From contig JBGUBD010000009.1 of the NCBI GenBank assembly GCA_041821185.1, positions 62,001 to 126,000 on the forward strand: a stretch of DNA of 64,000 nucleotides, given 5' to 3'. The notes under the pieces are model-generated. The model was not told the DNA's origin. It made no database searches and saw only the letters and a list, made by a program, of their open reading frames with translations. This document shows, one piece after another, positions 54,134 to 62,073 of the stretch (the stretch's first letter is position 1; the number at the start of each line of letters is the position of its first letter). Origin of the DNA: Phycisphaerales bacterium AB-hyl4. GTDB taxonomy: Bacteria > Planctomycetota > Phycisphaerae > Phycisphaerales > Phycisphaeraceae. Both the position numbers and the translations under genes were made by a program.

Positions 54134-55570
54134 TCAATTCGAATCCTCCGTCGTCTGCCGAAGGCCGAGGTGGCGGATGCGATAGTGGAGGGTGGGGCGT
54201 TTGACGTTGAGCAGGCGGGCGGCGGCAGCGAGATTGTTGCCGGTGCGGGCGAGCGCTTTGCTGATGATACGGCTTTCCACTTGCTCCATGGCTTGGCGCA
54301 GGTCGAGTTGGCCGTCGAGCGAGACGCTTGTGTCATCCCGGGTGAGGCCGAGGTCGGCGTGACGGATCTGCGTACCGTTGCACAAAATCAGTGCCCGCTC
54401 GATCACGTTTCGCAACTCACGCACGTTGCCGGGCCAGTCGTGGCTTTCCATGGCTTCCATTGCGGCAGAGGTGAATCGTGCTTCTGGCTTGCCGTAGTCG
54501 GTTTTGATGCGATCGAGGAAATGCTGGGCGAGGATGGGGATGTCCTGCCGTCGCTGTCGCAACGGGGGAATTTTCAACTGGAACACATTGAGTCGATAGT
54601 AGAGGTCCTTGCGGAACTTGCCTTGTGTCACCATGTCGGCAAGATCGTAGTTGCTGGCCGCGAGAATCCGGCAATGCACGTCGTATTGCTGTCGGCCGCC
54701 AATGGGTCGCGCGGCGCGCTCCTCTAACACACGCAGCAGCGTTACTTGGAATGCGGCGGAAACGGTGGCGATTTCGTCTAGAAAAAGTGTGCCGTGGCCT
54801 GCCTGGCGAAGCAGGCCGGGGTGCGACGCGTCGGCACCGGTGAATGCGCCGCGCTCGTGGCCGAACAGCTCACTTCGCAGCAGCGTATCTTCCAGTGCGC
54901 CGCAGTTGATGCCCAGGAACGGTTGATCCTTCCGCCCGGATGCATCGTGGACCGCCCTCGCCACCAGTTCTTTGCCCGTGCCCGAATCGCCTGTCACCAG
55001 AACGGTGGTTGGCGTGGGAGCGACCTTCTCGATCAACTGCGTCACCCGCTGGATGGCGGCAGATTGTCCCAGGATGAGTGAACGGGCTTCGGTGCGAGCA
55101 CTTTGCCGCAGCCGATGATTCTCCAGCACGAGCTGCCGCCACTTCACCGCACGCGACACAGCCATGGCCAGGCGCTGGGTGTGGCGTTCCCGCTCCTTGC
55201 TGGTAACGGGTTGCAACGGCTCGGTCACATAATCGAAAGCGCCGCGCTTGATGAGGAAGACGATCGCCTCCGACTCGGCCATGCCCGTGGAGACGATCAC
55301 GGGCAACTCGGGGTCGATTGCCAGCGTCTGGGCCAGCATCTCGTGCGCCGGCAGGTCGTATGACGTCGGCGTGGGTTCGGGCGGCAGGTCGTCCTCGCCG
55401 GGCTGCGGCTGTACGGCGTAGCCGATGACGACCGCCTCGGGCAGTTCAGCGCACTGCCGTAGCCAGGCCAGCGCTTCACGGTGCTCGGGAATGTCGACGA
55501 CCTCCCATCGCTGCCGCATGGCTTGAAGCGTGTCCGTCGCAAATCCGCTGGTGACCAGGACGCGTGGCAT
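54134..55570 (-). CDS. Sigma-54-dependent transcription activator with degenerate receiver domain
   Basis: A 478-residue enhancer-binding protein. Residues 1-140 look like a receiver domain but lack the acid pair and phosphate-accepting Asp (MPRVLVTSGFAT; AVVIGYAVQP) and the receiver Lys is Glu (GAFDYVTEPLQP), so phosphorylation control is unlikely. Residues about 165-400 are an AAA+ domain with Walker A GDSGTGKE (194-201), the sigma-54 contact GAFTGA (241-246) and Walker B GTLFLDEIA. A Fis-type helix-turn-helix (ALARTGNNLAAAARLLNVKRPTLHYRIRHLGL) ends the protein. It is divergent from the Gfo/Idh-led operon, whose promoter has sigma-54 features, and upstream of the GH2 gene on the same strand, so it probably controls both. 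Confidence 0.93.
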   Translation of the reverse strand: MPRVLVTSGFATDTLQAMRQRWEVVDIPEHREALAWLRQCAELPEAVVIGYAVQPQPGEDDLPPEPTPTSYDLPAHEMLAQTLAIDPELPVIVSTGMAESEAIVFLIKRGAFDYVTEPLQPVTSKERERHTQRLAMAVSRAVKWRQLVLENHRLRQSARTEARSLILGQSAAIQRVTQLIEKVAPTPTTVLVTGDSGTGKELVARAVHDASGRKDQPFLGINCGALEDTLLRSELFGHERGAFTGADASHPGLLRQAGHGTLFLDEIATVSAAFQVTLLRVLEERAARPIGGRQQYDVHCRILAASNYDLADMVTQGKFRKDLYYRLNVFQLKIPPLRQRRQDIPILAQHFLDRIKTDYGKPEARFTSAAMEAMESHDWPGNVRELRNVIERALILCNGTQIRHADLGLTRDDTSVSLDGQLDLRQAMEQVESRIISKALARTGNNLAAAARLLNVKRPTLHYRIRHLGLRQTTEDSN

Positions 55571-55614
55571 TGTCGGACAGTCTCATCGACCAGCGTGGAA
55601 ATGTCAATATTCTG

Positions 55615-55642
55615 CCGGGTCGTCAGTTTGCTGACGGCCCGG
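55615..55642. promoter_or_regulatory. Dyad operator, candidate activator binding site
   Basis: CCGGGTCGTCAG (55615-55626) and CTGACGGCCCGG (55631-55642) form 12-bp arms with one mismatch around TTTG. Its centre is about 86 bases before the predicted transcription start of the sigma-54 promoter, a normal distance for an upstream activator site. Confidence 0.55.
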
Positions 55643-55687
55643 TTGCTCATGGGTCGCTATTTCGACACTCGTGAGCGGCATTTGGCG

Positions 55688-55703
55688 CGGCACGCCCCTT
55701 GCT
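55688..55703 (+). promoter_or_regulatory. Sigma-54 promoter of the cluster 2 operon
   Basis: CGGCACGCCCCTTGCT reads as the -24/-12 consensus TGGCACG-N4-TTGCW with one difference (C for T at the first base). GG at 55689-55690 and GC at 55701-55702 are 10 bases apart, as required. Transcription should begin near 55714, 14 bases before the ATG at 55728. Confidence 0.75.
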
Positions 55704-55727
55704 TCAGGAGCTGCCGAAAGGAATCCT

Positions 55728-56675
55728 ATGACACAAGAGCAATCACCGCGACGGATCGGCTTCATCGGACTGGACACCTCGCATGTTGAGGCGTTCGCCC
55801 GGCTGCTGATGGACGAGACGAACGAACATCATGTGTCCGGCGGGAAAGTGGTGATCGCCATGCCCGGCGGGTCGCCGGACTTCGAGCTGAGCCATTCGCG
55901 CGTGCCCGGCTTTACTGAAAAGCTGCGTGACCAGTTCGGTGTGCAGATGGTCGACACGCCCGAAGCGGTGGCCGAGGCGTGTGACCTGCTGTTCATCGAA
56001 TCGGTGGACGGGAGGGTGCACCGCGAGCAGTTCGAGCGGACGATCAAGTTTGGTAAGCCCACATTCATCGATAAGCCCTTTGCGACCACCTCGGCCGACG
56101 CCCAGGTGATGGTGGACTTGGCGGCTGAGCACGGCGTGCCGTTGATGAGCTGTTCATCGTTGCGGTATGCCGACAACTTCCAGGCAGCACTGGCGGACGG
56201 AGCCGCGGGCGAGATCGTGGGGATCGACACGGCCGGGCCGATGGCGATTCAACCGACGCAGCCGAGCTACTTCTGGTACGGCATTCATTGCTTCGAGATG
56301 ATCGTCGCGGCGATGGGTGTTGGCTGTCGTCGCGTGACTGCGAACGTGATCGGCGATCACGACATGGTGACCGCCGAATGGGATGATGGCCGCGTGGCTA
56401 CCTACCGCGGCCTGAGCAAGGCCCATAGCAAGTTCACCGTGGCGTTGCATCGCGAGCGTGACGTAGCGCTGATCAACGCTTCCGACCCCGGTCGGCCGTA
56501 TTACGCGAGCCTGCTGGAGGCGATTCTTCATCATCTGCCGCACGGCCGCTCCGCCATCCCATCGGCGGAGATGCTGGAAGTCGTCCGCGTGATTGAGGCG
56601 GCCAACGCCAGCCGCGAGACCGAGCAGGTGGTCGAACTGGACGGCGAGTCCCTCTCCTCAGGAGCACGACAATGA
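55728..56675 (+). CDS. Gfo/Idh/MocA-family oxidoreductase
   Basis: A 315-residue NAD(P)-dependent sugar or cyclitol dehydrogenase-like protein. The N-terminal fold begins RRIGFIGLDTSHVEAFARLLM, a variant of the usual GxGxxG found in one branch of the family. The conserved EKP equivalent is FIDKPFATTSADAQ (Lys in the catalytic position), and the C-terminal beta domain has FWYGIHCFEMIVAAMGVG, where the family places substrate His. First gene of the sigma-54-driven operon; ATG 55728 has AAAGGA upstream (the frame from 55671 overlaps the promoter). It overlaps the next gene by 4 bases. Substrate unknown; a ketone made here could feed the aminotransferases. Confidence 0.87.
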   Translation: MTQEQSPRRIGFIGLDTSHVEAFARLLMDETNEHHVSGGKVVIAMPGGSPDFELSHSRVPGFTEKLRDQFGVQMVDTPEAVAEACDLLFIESVDGRVHREQFERTIKFGKPTFIDKPFATTSADAQVMVDLAAEHGVPLMSCSSLRYADNFQAALADGAAGEIVGIDTAGPMAIQPTQPSYFWYGIHCFEMIVAAMGVGCRRVTANVIGDHDMVTAEWDDGRVATYRGLSKAHSKFTVALHRERDVALINASDPGRPYYASLLEAILHHLPHGRSAIPSAEMLEVVRVIEAANASRETEQVVELDGESLSSGARQ

Positions 56676-57997
56676 CCGCGCATCAGACAACACGCAAAAG
56701 TGGGCTCGCCATCCACGGCGGCACCCCGGCCGTAACTGCGGCCGAGAGCGATCGGCGTCTGTTCCACTGGCCGATCGTCACCGATGAGGATGTCCAGGCG
56801 GTGGAGGCGGTGATGCGGTCGGGGCAGATGTCCAGTACGGATCTGACCAAACAGTTCGAAGCCGAGTATGCCGCCTGGCAGGGGTCGCGCCACGCGTTGG
56901 CGACCTGCAACGGCACGGCCGGGCTGCTCGCGGCGATGTGGGCATGCGGCGTCGGGGCGGGCGATGAGATCATCTGCCCGAGTATCACTTACTGGGCCAG
57001 CGCGGCGCCGGCGCTGACGCTGGGAGCGACGGTCAACTTCGCCGAGATTGACCCGGCTACGCTGTGCATCGATCCGGACGACATCGAGCACCGCATCGGC
57101 TCGCGCACCAAGGCGATCGTCGTCGTGAACTACGCCGGCCATCCGGCCGCCTACGATCGCATCCTCCCCCTCGCGCGCAAGCACGGCGTGAAGGTCATCG
57201 AGGATAATTCCCATGCCCATGGCTCGATGTACAAGGGGCGGATGTGCGGAACGCTGGGGGATATCGCCGCTGCCAGCATGATGGGTGGTAAGAGCTTCGC
57301 CATCGGCGAAGGCGGCATGATCACCACTGACGATCCGAAGCTTTACGAGCGCTGTGTGGCCTTTGGGCATTACGAACGTACCGGCGTGCCGAGCAACTAC
57401 AACCCGGTGGATCAGCAGGTCCATGACGAAGCGCTGTTGCGTTTCCAGGGCCTGCCGCTGAGTGCAGCCAAGCACCGCATGAACCAGATGTGCTCGGCGA
57501 TGGGGCGTGTGCAACTCAAGCACTACCCCGCACGCATCGCCGAGATTCAAAAGGCGATCAACCGTTTCTGGTCGCTGTTGGAAGGCGTGCCGGGCCTGCG
57601 GCCGCATCGGATTGACGAGCCGAACTCGACGATGGGCGGCTGGTATTTTTCCCGTGGTCTGTATGTGCCGGAAGAGCTTGACGGCCTGCCGGTGGAGCGG
57701 TTTTGCGAGGCGGTACGGGCAGAGGGCGTCATGAGCTGCGGCCCGGGCCTGAACCGTCTGCTGCACACGCATCCCTTCTTCCATGAGGCGGATCTATTCG
57801 GCCAAGGCCAGCCCACCGCCGTGGCATTCGGCCAGCGCGACGTGCGACAGTCGGCCGATGATTTGTCCGTGAGTGCCGGCGTGGGGGAACGGGTGTTGGG
57901 CATCCCTTGGTTCAAGCACGACGAGGCCGATCGCATTGAGCAGTATGCCGCCGCGTATCGCAAGGTCGCGGAGCATGCAGGCGAACTGAAAAGGTAA
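56672..57997 (+). CDS. DegT/DnrJ/EryC1/StrS-family PLP aminotransferase, copy 2
   Basis: A 441-residue paralogue of the 27315 protein. Matches run almost unbroken, including LFHWPIVTDEDVQAVEAVM, TCNGTAGLLAAMWACGVGAG, ICPSITYWASAAPAL, EDNSHAHGSMYKGRMCG, the expected Schiff-base Lys in MMGGKSFAIGEGG and LHTHPFFHEADLFGQG. The high similarity says both act on the same kind of keto- or amino-sugar. It overlaps the Gfo/Idh gene by 4 bases (ATGA) and leads the second, diverged DegT gene by 3 bases, so three coupled enzymes come from one message. Confidence 0.9.
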   Translation: MTAHQTTRKSGLAIHGGTPAVTAAESDRRLFHWPIVTDEDVQAVEAVMRSGQMSSTDLTKQFEAEYAAWQGSRHALATCNGTAGLLAAMWACGVGAGDEIICPSITYWASAAPALTLGATVNFAEIDPATLCIDPDDIEHRIGSRTKAIVVVNYAGHPAAYDRILPLARKHGVKVIEDNSHAHGSMYKGRMCGTLGDIAAASMMGGKSFAIGEGGMITTDDPKLYERCVAFGHYERTGVPSNYNPVDQQVHDEALLRFQGLPLSAAKHRMNQMCSAMGRVQLKHYPARIAEIQKAINRFWSLLEGVPGLRPHRIDEPNSTMGGWYFSRGLYVPEELDGLPVERFCEAVRAEGVMSCGPGLNRLLHTHPFFHEADLFGQGQPTAVAFGQRDVRQSADDLSVSAGVGERVLGIPWFKHDEADRIEQYAAAYRKVAEHAGELKR

Positions 57998-58000
57998 TCC

Positions 58001-59218
58001 ATGTCCATTTACGACGCGAAAGACACAGTGGACGCAACGCTCGCCCTTGATGGTGGGCCGAAGGTCCGCACGACGCCACTGCCAGTTCGCAAGCTGTTCG
58101 GCCAGGCCGAGCGCGACGCCGTGGTATCGCTGATGGACCGGGCGATGAGCGAAGGTTCGCACGCGCTCGGCTACGGCGGACCAGAAGAGGAGGCTTACTG
58201 CAAGCTGTTCGCCGAGCAGCTTGGCGGCGGCTTTGCCGACGGCGTGAACTCAGGCACGAACGCGGTGTATGTCGCGTTGGCGGCGCTGGACCTTGAGCCG
58301 GGCAGCGAGGTGGTCGTGCCGCCGATCAGCGATGCGGGCGGTGCGATGCCCGTGGCGATGCTCGGCTGCGTGCCCGTGGCGGCCGACAGTGCGCCGGGGT
58401 CGTTCAACACGGATGCCCGGCAGATCGAGCAAGTTCTCACCGACCGCACGGCGGCGATCCTCGTGGCTCACATCGCCGGTCTCCCGATCGACATGGCTCC
58501 TGTGCTCGAACTGGCAAGAAAGCACAAGCTCGCGGTCGTGGAAGACTGCGCCCAGGCGCATGGCGCGAAGTACCAGGGGCAAGCCTTGGGAACGCTGGGC
58601 GACACGGCAGCGTTCTCGACGATGTTCGGCAAGCATCACGCCTCCGGCGGGCAGGGGGGCTTGGTCTTTACCCGACGTGAAGACCTGTACTGGTCCGCGC
58701 GGCGACGGGCCGACCGAGGCAAGCCCTTCGGCCTGGAAGGGCAGCATCAAAATGTCGTTGCGGCGCTGAACTGCAACATGGACGAACTGCACGCGGCGAT
58801 CGGCCGGGCGAATGTGGCGAAACTGCCAGGCTTTGTGGCCCAGCGGCGGCGGATCGCTCATCGGATCGCGGAGGGCTGCCTTGGGTTGGCGGGCGTGTCC
58901 ATTCAGACCGAACGAGCGGGTGACGAGGCAAGCTACTGGTTCCTGCTGCTGAAGCTGGACTTGGCGCGGCTCTCGGTCGACACCGCCGGCTTTGCCGAGG
59001 CGGTCACGGCGGAAGGCGTCGGCTGCGCTGCAGGTTATCCTTTCTTTCCGGCGCGGATGCCATGGGCCAGTGAACGCTGGCCCATGCCGGAACTGCCTAA
59101 CGCCCGGGCCGCGGAAGCGAGCCATTGTCGCATCATGATCCACGAAGGTTGGACGGACGCCGAGGCCGACGATACGTTCGCGGCGATCCACAAGGTTGCA
59201 TCGGCCTACGGAAAGTAA
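58001..59218 (+). CDS. DegT/DnrJ/EryC1/StrS-family PLP aminotransferase, diverged
   Basis: A 405-residue member of the same superfamily, but different from the other two. It carries GGGFADGVNSGTNAVYVAL (PLP phosphate region), VVVPPISDAGGAMPVAML, VVEDCAQAHGAKYQGQALG (pyridine-contact Asp) and STMFGKHHASGGQGG with the Schiff-base Lys. LALDGGPKVRTTPLP at the start is the usual family opening. Relatives include AHBA synthase-like and cyclitol aminotransferases. Two different aminotransferases in one operon suggests either two amination steps or deamination at two positions. Start ATG 58001 with AAGG upstream. Confidence 0.88.
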   Translation: MSIYDAKDTVDATLALDGGPKVRTTPLPVRKLFGQAERDAVVSLMDRAMSEGSHALGYGGPEEEAYCKLFAEQLGGGFADGVNSGTNAVYVALAALDLEPGSEVVVPPISDAGGAMPVAMLGCVPVAADSAPGSFNTDARQIEQVLTDRTAAILVAHIAGLPIDMAPVLELARKHKLAVVEDCAQAHGAKYQGQALGTLGDTAAFSTMFGKHHASGGQGGLVFTRREDLYWSARRRADRGKPFGLEGQHQNVVAALNCNMDELHAAIGRANVAKLPGFVAQRRRIAHRIAEGCLGLAGVSIQTERAGDEASYWFLLLKLDLARLSVDTAGFAEAVTAEGVGCAAGYPFFPARMPWASERWPMPELPNARAAEASHCRIMIHEGWTDAEADDTFAAIHKVASAYGK

Positions 59219-59222
59219 CTGA

Positions 59223-60146
59223 ATGATCATTGATACCCACCAGCATGTGTTCTGGCACGGCCGCGATGACGCGGGACTCATTGCCGACCTCGACGAGCAT
59301 TCCATCGATCTGGCGTGGCTGCTTACGTGGGAGATTGCTTCGACGGAAGACTCGCCGGCCTATCACCATGTGCTCAATCCCGAGCACCTGCGGCCGGACG
59401 GCACGCACGCGGGCATCGTGCTCGCCGACCTGATCAAGGCACGTGACCGCTACCCGGATCGCTTCGTCCTCGGCTACTGCCCGCACCCGTGTCTCGGCGA
59501 CGCGCCAGCGCTGTTGGAAGCAGCCCATCGCATGCACGGCGCGCGCGTGTGCGGCGAGTGGAAGTTTCGCATGCTCTTTGACGATCCACGTTGCCTGAAT
59601 CTCTACCGCAAAGCCGGCGAGCTTGGCATGCCCGTGGTGCTTCACCTGGATGTGCCCTATCTGAATGACAAGGCGACCGGCCGACCGGTCTACCAGCCCA
59701 ACTGGTATGGCGGCACGGTGGCCAACCTTGAGCGGGCGCTGCAGGCGTGCCCGGAAACAACTTTCATTGGCCATGCACCGGGTTTCTGGCGCGAGATCAG
59801 CGGCGACGCCGATCAAGCCGCCTCTCACTATCCGGAAGGGCCGCTTGCCCCCGGCAACCGGATTGAACACCTTCTGGAGCGTTACCCCAACCTGTACGCC
59901 GATCTCTCCGCCGGCTCGGCGCTGCGGGCACTGAAGCGCGATGTCGCGTTCAGCCGTAACCTGCTCGAGCGGTTCCAGAATCGCTTTCTGTTTGCACGCG
60001 ATTACTACGGCGGTGAGTTGATGGCATTTCTCCGGCAAATGGACCTCAGCGACTCGGCATGGTCGGCGATCGTCCATGGCAATGCACAACGTCTGGTACC
60101 GCTGGATGCAGAGACTGTGCCGGCATCGACAATGACGCTTTCCTGA
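59223..60146 (+). CDS. Amidohydrolase-superfamily TIM-barrel protein (PF04909-like)
   Basis: A 307-residue metal-dependent hydrolase-like protein. The N-terminus MIIDTHQHVFW has the His-x-His metal site (here H-Q-H); VVLHLDVPYLN and TFIGHAPGF supply the strand-5 and strand-6 His positions, and RFLFARDYYGGE the strand-8 Asp. Family members hydrolyse C-O or C-N bonds or decarboxylate. It begins 4 bases after the stop of the diverged DegT gene. In this operon it could open a lactone or lactam or remove an acyl group, but nothing in the sequence fixes the substrate. Confidence 0.82.
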   Translation: MIIDTHQHVFWHGRDDAGLIADLDEHSIDLAWLLTWEIASTEDSPAYHHVLNPEHLRPDGTHAGIVLADLIKARDRYPDRFVLGYCPHPCLGDAPALLEAAHRMHGARVCGEWKFRMLFDDPRCLNLYRKAGELGMPVVLHLDVPYLNDKATGRPVYQPNWYGGTVANLERALQACPETTFIGHAPGFWREISGDADQAASHYPEGPLAPGNRIEHLLERYPNLYADLSAGSALRALKRDVAFSRNLLERFQNRFLFARDYYGGELMAFLRQMDLSDSAWSAIVHGNAQRLVPLDAETVPASTMTLS

Positions 60147-60202
60147 TCGCCGACCAACGAAAGCCAAGCAAAAGCATGGCAAAGTGGCGAGTCGACTTTC
60201 AT

Positions 60203-61708
60203 ATGAAAAACCACATGATGAACGATGAACAACTACGTCGACGGATGATGGGCTGTTGGCTGGGTAAGGCGGTCGGCGGCACGCTGGGTATGCCGTACGA
60301 AGGTGTTCGGCAGCCGCTGAACCTGAGCTACTACGATCCCGTGCCGACTGAAATGCTGCCTAATGACGACCTCGACGCGCAGGTGGTCTACGCCTTTCTG
60401 CTGGACCAGATGAGCGAGCCGCGCGTGGATCGGCATGTACTTAGCCGGGCGTGGCAGCACATCGGCATGTCGCCGGATGAGTACGGCATCTGTAAACGCA
60501 ATCTCAAACTGGGGCTGGTACCGCCGGCCACGGGCAGCTACGACAATCCGTTCACTCGCGGCATGGGCGCGGCGATCCGCACGGAGTTGTGGGCCTGCTT
60601 CGCTCCGGGGCAGCCGGAGTTGGCTGCGGCCTATGCCTGGGAGGACGCCTGTATGGATCATGCGGGGGAGGGGATTCACGCAGCTGTCTTCCTGGCGGTG
60701 CTGGAGAGCCTCGCCTTCGTGGAGCAGGATCGCGAGGTCCTGCTGAACCGCGCCCTGGCGTTCCTCCCCCGCGACAGTGAGGTTCGCGAAGCCATCGAGA
60801 ACACCCGTGCCTGGTGGCGTGAGACATCCGACTGGAGCGCGGTGCAGAAACGCCTGGCCGAGCGGTACCTCAACGACAACTTCACCGACGTCGTGATCAA
60901 CCTTGGCTACATCGTTCTGGGTTGGCTGGCGGGTGAGGGCGATTTCGGCAAGTCAATCTGTGCCGCCGTCAACGCGGGGCAAGACACTGACTGCACGGGC
61001 GCGACGCTCGGCGCGCTACTGGGCATCCTCGATCCGACGAGCATCGAGGCGAAATGGCTGGAGCCCATCGGCAATGAGCTGGTTCTCAGCGAGTCGGTGA
61101 CCGGGGTGGATCATCCTGACACACTCGAAGAGTTCACCGATCTGGTGCTTGACCTGCGTCGCCGGTTGGCGAATCGCGCACCGGCGGTGGACGAGCCGCC
61201 GCAGGCGACCAGCCACTTGGCGATTGCAGCGGAAATGAGTTTTGTCGACGCGGCGGCGCTGCCCACGCTGAGCTCGCAGCCTTCGATGCCCGCCGATGCA
61301 GAACCCGTGCTGCTGCCGGGCCATGACATACACTGGCCACGGGAACAGTGCCGCGGTGAGCAGGTGTGGGTGCGTTACAGGGTGCACCTGTCCGAGTCGG
61401 GGCCGGTGAAGTTGCTGTTTAACACGCCCGAGCCGATGCGCGTGTGGTTCGACGGCCGAGGTGTACTCGCACGCGACGGCGGGGCGTTCGTACCGGCAAT
61501 GCACCGCGCGCCGGCCGATCAGGTCGTCATACTGGAAACGGAGGCGGGACCGCACGAGATCGTGGCTGTGATGCGACGGCCTTCGGCCCCACAGGCGCTG
61601 AGGTGGTGCGTGGGGCTCGCCCACGTCAAGCCCGAACCGTTGCGCGACGACTGGCTTGTCGATGCCTTCGTCCGACCACAGCATCACGCGATCGCCTCCC
61701 AGGGGTGA
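60203..61708 (+). CDS. ADP-ribosylglycohydrolase-fold protein with extra C-terminal beta domain
   Basis: A 501-residue protein. The first about 340 residues have the all-helical ARH/DraG fold: RRRMMGCWLGKAVGGTLGMPYEG, then NDDLDAQVVYAFLLDQ where DraG has TDDT, DHAGEGIHAAVFLAVL, and NAGQDTDCTGATLGALLGIL with the second metal cluster. The final about 130 residues look like a small beta-sandwich (VWVRYRVHLSESGPVKLLF, PEPMRVWFDGRGVLARDG). ARH proteins remove ADP-ribose or cleave similar N- or O-glycosidic bonds with Mg. Planctomycete members in sugar operons may be ordinary glycosidases. Start: ATG 60203 chosen; ATG 60176 and in-frame codons to 60059 are possible. Last gene before the regulator. 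Confidence 0.8.
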   Translation: MKNHMMNDEQLRRRMMGCWLGKAVGGTLGMPYEGVRQPLNLSYYDPVPTEMLPNDDLDAQVVYAFLLDQMSEPRVDRHVLSRAWQHIGMSPDEYGICKRNLKLGLVPPATGSYDNPFTRGMGAAIRTELWACFAPGQPELAAAYAWEDACMDHAGEGIHAAVFLAVLESLAFVEQDREVLLNRALAFLPRDSEVREAIENTRAWWRETSDWSAVQKRLAERYLNDNFTDVVINLGYIVLGWLAGEGDFGKSICAAVNAGQDTDCTGATLGALLGILDPTSIEAKWLEPIGNELVLSESVTGVDHPDTLEEFTDLVLDLRRRLANRAPAVDEPPQATSHLAIAAEMSFVDAAALPTLSSQPSMPADAEPVLLPGHDIHWPREQCRGEQVWVRYRVHLSESGPVKLLFNTPEPMRVWFDGRGVLARDGGAFVPAMHRAPADQVVILETEAGPHEIVAVMRRPSAPQALRWCVGLAHVKPEPLRDDWLVDAFVRPQHHAIASQG

Positions 61709-62073
61709 GCGAGGTGTAAAGGGGGGCGATTACTTTTACCTATCCGAGTGGGCCCGGCCGGTGGTTGATGACACCAGATCCCCCCGCAGGTATTTGGGTA
61801 CCACCCTTACACATCGAGTAATTGATTGACGGCGGGAAGCGTTGAGATACGATCATACAGCCACTACAGTTGGCTACGGTTGGATGTGATACCGGGATGC
61901 CGAGGAGGGCTGTCGAAGCAGCGAGATTGCTGAAGCCGTGTACCAAGGTCTGTTTTCGTTTGAAAAGCTGGCTTCAGGTCTTCGCGAGGTGCGGGTTTGA
62001 GTTTGGTACGGCGGGGGGGCAGTGCGCGGCGTAAACTGTACTACTCGTCTTTTTAATCGGATGGAGTAGTGTG
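61709..62073. other. 365-base gap before the second GntR gene
   Basis: No gene. A 7-bp inverted repeat, ACTACTC (62040-62046) and GAGTAGT (62064-62070), abuts the start codon of the following regulator and could be an autoregulatory operator. No sigma-54-like or clear sigma-70 boxes were found. Confidence 0.35.

Noticed and set aside
60203..61708. ADP-ribosylglycohydrolase as the antitoxin of a DarT-like or other defence system
   Set aside because: No ADP-ribosyltransferase, toxin or phage-defence gene lies nearby; the neighbours are sugar enzymes.
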